Shown here one piece after another: positions 6,705-8,904 of a DNA stretch of 8,904 bases. The position numbers and the translations under genes were made by a program. The stretch is from Thermoplasmatota archaeon (GTDB lineage: Archaea; Thermoplasmatota; E2; DHVEG-1). The notes below the pieces were generated by a model. That model was not told where the DNA came from and ran no database searches. It saw only the letters and a list, made by a program, of their open reading frames with translations. Position 1 is the first letter of the stretch. Every line of letters begins with the position of its first letter. The stretch lies in NCBI GenBank assembly GCA_018334795.1, contig JAGXLH010000071.1:1-8904 (forward strand), read 5' to 3'.

Positions 6705-6709
6705 TCACC
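6705..6709 (-). promoter_or_regulatory. Ribosome binding site that decides the Alba start
   Basis: GGTGA stands five bases before ATG 6699. It contains the GTG that would be the start of the longer frame, so the shorter 96-aa reading is preferred. Confidence 0.65.
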
Positions 6710-6760
6710 TATATATCCTTACTGTAACATCGACAGCACGTAAACCTTTATTAGGTAGGT

Positions 6761-6768
6761 TATTTAAA
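6761..6768 (-). promoter_or_regulatory. TATA box of Alba
   Basis: The minus strand reads AGATTTAAATAACC. TTTAAATA is a good archaeal TATA element; transcription would start near 6738, giving a leader of about 40 bases with the GGTGA site in it. Confidence 0.45.
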
Positions 6769-6892
6769 TCTTTTGTGTACAAAACAATCTGTCTTGCTCT
6801 TAAAAATGAACTAATTTTTGTACTTTCCTAAAGAAGTGATGTACAGCATAAATTAGGATTTTTGGTTTAATCTTGATTGTTTTGAGTTTAAT

Positions 6893-7522
6893 TCAAGATC
6901 CTTCTGTAAAAAGTGATAGTAGATCCACAGGGTTATCAACGATGTGATCTGGTTTTACGTTCAGTAATTCTTTTTTTGTATGCCATCCCCAACTAACCGC
7001 AATGGTTTGAACTTTGGCTTGTTTCCCTTCGAGGATATCACCTATGGTATCTCCAATGTATGAATATTTTTTTTCAGAATCATCGTTTTGAATTATTTGT
7101 ATCTTTTTCACTTTGCTTGGCTCAACGTCAGACCCATAAATATCGTCAAATAAGCCAATCATATGGATTCTTTTAAGATGGTTACTTACAACAGCAGTTT
7201 CATTAGATGTAGAAATGATAAGTCTATGATGTTTGGAGAGTTTTTCAAGTACTTTTTTCATGTTTGGGAATATGTTGATTTCATTACGATGTTTTTCTAA
7301 ACCTTCCTTTAACTTGTAAACGATTTTTAGGATTGTTTTTTTATCCATTCCTTTTTTCATCATTTGATCAAACATATTACCATTGAACAATTGTAGAAAT
7401 TCTTGTTTTGTAGCGATTTCAGGGTGTCCATGTTGTTTGCATGCTTTAATGAAATAGGTCATAAAGATTGGAAGAGAATCTACGATGACTCCGTCATAAT
7501 CAAAGATGAGAACTTGCTGCAT
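6893..7522 (-). CDS. HAD-superfamily phosphatase, phosphoglycolate-phosphatase-like
   Basis: A 209-aa HAD hydrolase with a helical C1 cap. Motif I is FDYDGVIVDS with nucleophile D8 and acid/base D10. Motif II lies in LIISTSN (101-107), the motif III lysine is probably K137 in EPSKVKK, and motif IV is YIGDTIGDI with D158 and D162 for magnesium. The cap spans about residues 17-85. Small-molecule phosphatases such as phosphoglycolate phosphatase and phosphonatase have this layout; the substrate cannot be assigned from sequence. The ATG at 7520-7522 is divergent from the small membrane protein with 77 bases between the two start codons. It has no ribosome site and may be leaderless, with CATTTAATG some 25-33 bases upstream as a possible TATA region. 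It ends in TGA, which is relevant to the MarC question. Confidence 0.9.
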   Translation of the reverse strand: MQQVLIFDYDGVIVDSLPIFMTYFIKACKQHGHPEIATKQEFLQLFNGNMFDQMMKKGMDKKTILKIVYKLKEGLEKHRNEINIFPNMKKVLEKLSKHHRLIISTSNETAVVSNHLKRIHMIGLFDDIYGSDVEPSKVKKIQIIQNDDSEKKYSYIGDTIGDILEGKQAKVQTIAVSWGWHTKKELLNVKPDHIVDNPVDLLSLFTEGS

Positions 7523-7566
7523 GAAAAGGAAGTATTCAAAAGAGCATTAAATGATTTTTGATAACC

Positions 7567-7574
7567 TTTATATG
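7567..7574 (+). promoter_or_regulatory. TATA box of the 64-aa membrane protein gene
   Basis: TTTATATG follows a short A/C-rich stretch. About 26-27 bases downstream falls at 7596-7598, only a few bases before the ATG at 7600. The mRNA is therefore probably leaderless or nearly so, which excludes the upstream TTG at 7585 as start. Confidence 0.5.
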
Positions 7575-7599
7575 AATTGTTTGCTTGACTGGTAGTATT

Positions 7600-7797
7600 A
7601 TGTTTGAAAATCGAACAAAGAATCAACGCACGGTGATTTACGCGATTATTGCATTTGCTGTAACTTTGCTTTTGGCATTAATGCATTATATGCTTCAAGG
7701 ATGGATGATACAAGCAGTATTAATCGTTGCTGCTATTGAATATGTGTTAGTTTTCTATATTTTGTATTTGCCATTAAAATACCAAAAAGAATGATCT
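7600..7797 (+). CDS. Small two-helix membrane protein (64 aa plus stop), hypothetical
   Basis: The protein starts MFENRTKNQR and has two predicted membrane helices, about residues 12-31 (VIYAIIAFAVTLLLALMHY) and 36-58. A short GW-containing turn lies between them, with a charged N-terminus and a short KYQKE tail. I do not recognise a family; archaea carry many small membrane proteins of this shape. The upstream in-frame TTG (7585) would add five residues, but a TATA box at 7567-7574 puts the transcript start just before the ATG at 7600. No ribosome site precedes the ATG. The gene ends in TGA. It is divergent from the HAD gene and followed by T tracts (7799-7812) that may terminate it. Function unknown. 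Confidence 0.7.
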
Positions 7798-7798
7798 C

Positions 7799-7812
7799 CT
7801 TTTTTGATTTTT
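7799..7812 (+). terminator. T-tract terminator after the small membrane protein
   Basis: CCTTTTTTGATTTTTTCC begins directly after the TGA. Two runs of six T without a stem fit archaeal T-tract termination. Confidence 0.4.
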
Positions 7813-7908
7813 TCCTCTCTGATATCTTCTTAAATCCCAGATATATATAGTTAACAATCGCAAATATATAACCCCCTCTATTTCATGTGGAAAAATACGT
7901 TCTTTCTA

Positions 7909-7916
7909 CTATATAA
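7909..7916 (+). promoter_or_regulatory. TATA box of the MarC-family gene
   Basis: CTATATAA lies 30-37 bases before the ATG at 7946, giving a start of transcription a few bases ahead of the ATG and so a leaderless or very short-leader mRNA. Two further TATA-like stretches upstream (7838-7849 and 7862-7871) may be alternative promoters or simply AT-rich spacer. Confidence 0.4.
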
Positions 7917-7945
7917 TTCATCAATTCCCCCATCACTTATTTTTA

Positions 7946-8503
7946 ATGTTAACAAGCTGCGATTCAATGATAATTATGATTAAAACCATTCTCTCATTTT
8001 TAGTAATGATGAATCCTTTTGCGTTATTCCTTTATCTAAATCCAGTGATGAAAGATTTAAAACAAAAAGATTTTTTCCTCGTCCTCACCAAAGCAAGCTT
8101 TATTTCCTATGTAATCATTCTTTTCTTTATTCTATCAGGGGATTTCATTTTTACATATTTATTCCAAATAGAATTTAATTCATTCAGAATATTTGGTGGC
8201 ATCGTCATCTTCTCTTTCGCCTATTTTTACATTGTCAAAGGAAAAAAAGCACTCATACAACTTCGTGGAAGCCTTGATGATTTAGCAGCTGAGATTGCTA
8301 TGCCCTTCATGGTTGGAGCAGGAACAATATCTCTAGCAATTCTTGCATCAGAAGAACACACATTTCTCACTAATATGCTTCTTCTTCCACTCATCCTCGT
8401 CCTTAATTTTACGATTATCCTCGCATTAAAATTCATTCGAGACCACATCATGCAAAAACGATTACGAATAGCATTTAACAAAAGTATGGGAATACTCCTT
8501 TGA
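7946..8503 (+). CDS. MarC-family (UPF0056) membrane protein, cut by TGA before the last helix
   Basis: A 185-aa integral membrane protein of the MarC family. Recognisable parts are the N-terminal MMNPFALFLYLNPVM (21-35), the central FRIFGGIVIFSFAYFYI (80-96) and the conserved AAEIAMPFMVGAGTISLAIL (114-133). About five membrane helices are present. The usual sixth helix is missing: the frame meets TGA at 8501-8503 after KSMGILL, and the same frame then encodes that helix up to a TAA at 8576-8578. The full frame would be 210 aa plus one residue at the TGA, the normal family length. No ribosome site is seen; ATGs at codons 8 and 11 are alternative starts. MarC proteins are of unsettled function, and early claims of a role in drug resistance were not upheld. 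The gene may be a recent nonsense mutant, a sequencing error or, less likely, a recoded gene. Confidence 0.85.
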   Translation: MLTSCDSMIIMIKTILSFLVMMNPFALFLYLNPVMKDLKQKDFFLVLTKASFISYVIILFFILSGDFIFTYLFQIEFNSFRIFGGIVIFSFAYFYIVKGKKALIQLRGSLDDLAAEIAMPFMVGAGTISLAILASEEHTFLTNMLLLPLILVLNFTIILALKFIRDHIMQKRLRIAFNKSMGILL

Positions 8504-8578
8504 ATAACTGGTTTTTTTGTAGGAGCAATCGGGATTAACATGATTCTAATTGGCATTCAAAGACTCTATAATCTTTAA
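8504..8578 (+). pseudogene. Detached C-terminal helix of the MarC gene
   Basis: In frame with the MarC gene and directly after its TGA, 24 codons encode ITGFFVGAIGINMILIGI followed by QRLYNL and TAA. This is the typical last helix of MarC proteins (glycine-rich, ending in a GI motif). There is no start codon or ribosome site at its head, so it can only be made by reading through the TGA. Confidence 0.65.
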
Positions 8579-8599
8579 ACAAATCTTTTTCTATATAAG

Positions 8600-8904
8600 T
8601 TATTTTTCATAAAAAATATCAAACACATAATTTAAAAATGAAATGTATCTTTCATTATTCTTCATAGGCATAACAATATCAAAATAAACAATTTCACTCT
8701 CCGCTGCATATGTATCTACTGCTTTGAATGAAATAGTATAAAAACCACTTTTTCCCCAAAGATATGATAACGGTGTAGATACTGATGATTCAAACGGGCC
8801 ATAAACAGTGGGACAAGAAGACTCCCACTTGATATAATATGAAACGTTATCTCCCTCTGGATCATCACAATAAAATGTATATTCAGTCAATTCACCAGAT
8901 CGGC
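8600..8904 (-). CDS. C-terminal part of a surface protein with PKD-like domain (N-terminus outside window)
   Basis: The frame is open to the window edge, so only the last 100 or so residues are seen. They form one PKD/Ig-like beta-sandwich: YTFYCDDPEGDNVSYYIKW carries the DPxGD turn, GPFESSVSTPLSYLW is the middle, and GFYTISFKAVDTYAAESE is the typical final strand pair. The protein then ends with DIVMPMKNNERYISFLNYVF and a short tail. From memory, extracellular proteins of Thermoplasmatota and related archaea often end in the same order, a PKD-like domain followed by an MP-K-N motif and an aromatic tail; this is recall, not a search. A TTG at 8888-8890 should not be taken as the start, since the coding pattern continues upstream through RSGE. 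The gene converges with MarC, with 21 bases between the two stop codons. Probably a secreted or cell-surface protein for adhesion or matrix contact; its function cannot be read from this end alone. Confidence 0.75.
   Translation of the reverse strand, partial: RSGELTEYTFYCDDPEGDNVSYYIKWESSCPTVYGPFESSVSTPLSYLWGKSGFYTISFKAVDTYAAESEIVYFDIVMPMKNNERYISFLNYVFDIFYEK

Noticed and set aside
7885..7983. Plus-strand ATG frame of 32 codons (MWKNTFFLLYNSS...) overlapping the MarC start in another frame
   Set aside because: No ribosome site; the nearest TATA box would start transcription at or after its ATG; it overlaps a recognisable gene.
8501..8503. Genetic-code change with TGA read as tryptophan
   Set aside because: Trp is encoded by TGG throughout the window, and the HAD and 64-aa genes end in TGA without a protein-like continuation. 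One interrupted gene is not enough.

Overview
The window is a low-GC stretch (about one third G+C by eye) of an archaeal genome. The evidence is an archaeal translation initiation factor 1A, the chromatin protein Alba, a NucS endonuclease with a C-terminal PCNA-binding motif, archaeal TATA boxes close to start codons, and GGTGA or AAGGAG ribosome sites. The lysine 2,3-aminomutase/beta-lysine acetyltransferase pair and a surface protein with a PKD-like C-terminal domain fit a euryarchaeal or Thermoplasmatota-type anaerobe. That placement is inference; no rRNA is present to settle it.

Left part (1-4054), all on the minus strand. It holds the N-terminal part of a CheY-like response regulator (cut by the window edge), then nucS, then the operon ablA-ablB-M23, transcribed right to left. 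AblA and AblB make N-epsilon-acetyl-beta-lysine, a compatible solute for salt stress. The third gene is a LytM-fold (peptidase M23) protein. It keeps the zinc ligands, lacks both histidines that normally complete the active site, and has no signal peptide.

Middle part (4234-5998), plus strand: aIF1A, then a GT4/GT5-type glycosyltransferase resembling glycogen synthase, with its own TATA box. That box places the glycosyltransferase start at an internal ATG rather than the longest frame.

Right-middle part (5999-7794): minus-strand Alba and a HAD phosphatase, and a plus-strand 64-aa two-helix membrane protein divergent from the HAD gene. Between the glycosyltransferase and Alba lies a 29-codon minus-strand ORF for a very basic peptide. 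It has a strong AAGGAG ribosome site and a TATA box at the right distance, and looks like a real microgene.

Right end (7946-8904): a MarC-family membrane protein whose frame is cut by an in-frame TGA just before its last membrane helix. The missing helix is still encoded immediately after the TGA. The final feature is the C-terminal end of a minus-strand PKD-like surface protein that runs off the window.

No rRNA, tRNA, CRISPR array, insertion sequence or phage gene was recognised. The window is mostly housekeeping and stress-response genes. The points most worth a second look are the interrupted MarC frame, the basic microprotein, and the degenerate M23 protein in the beta-lysine operon.
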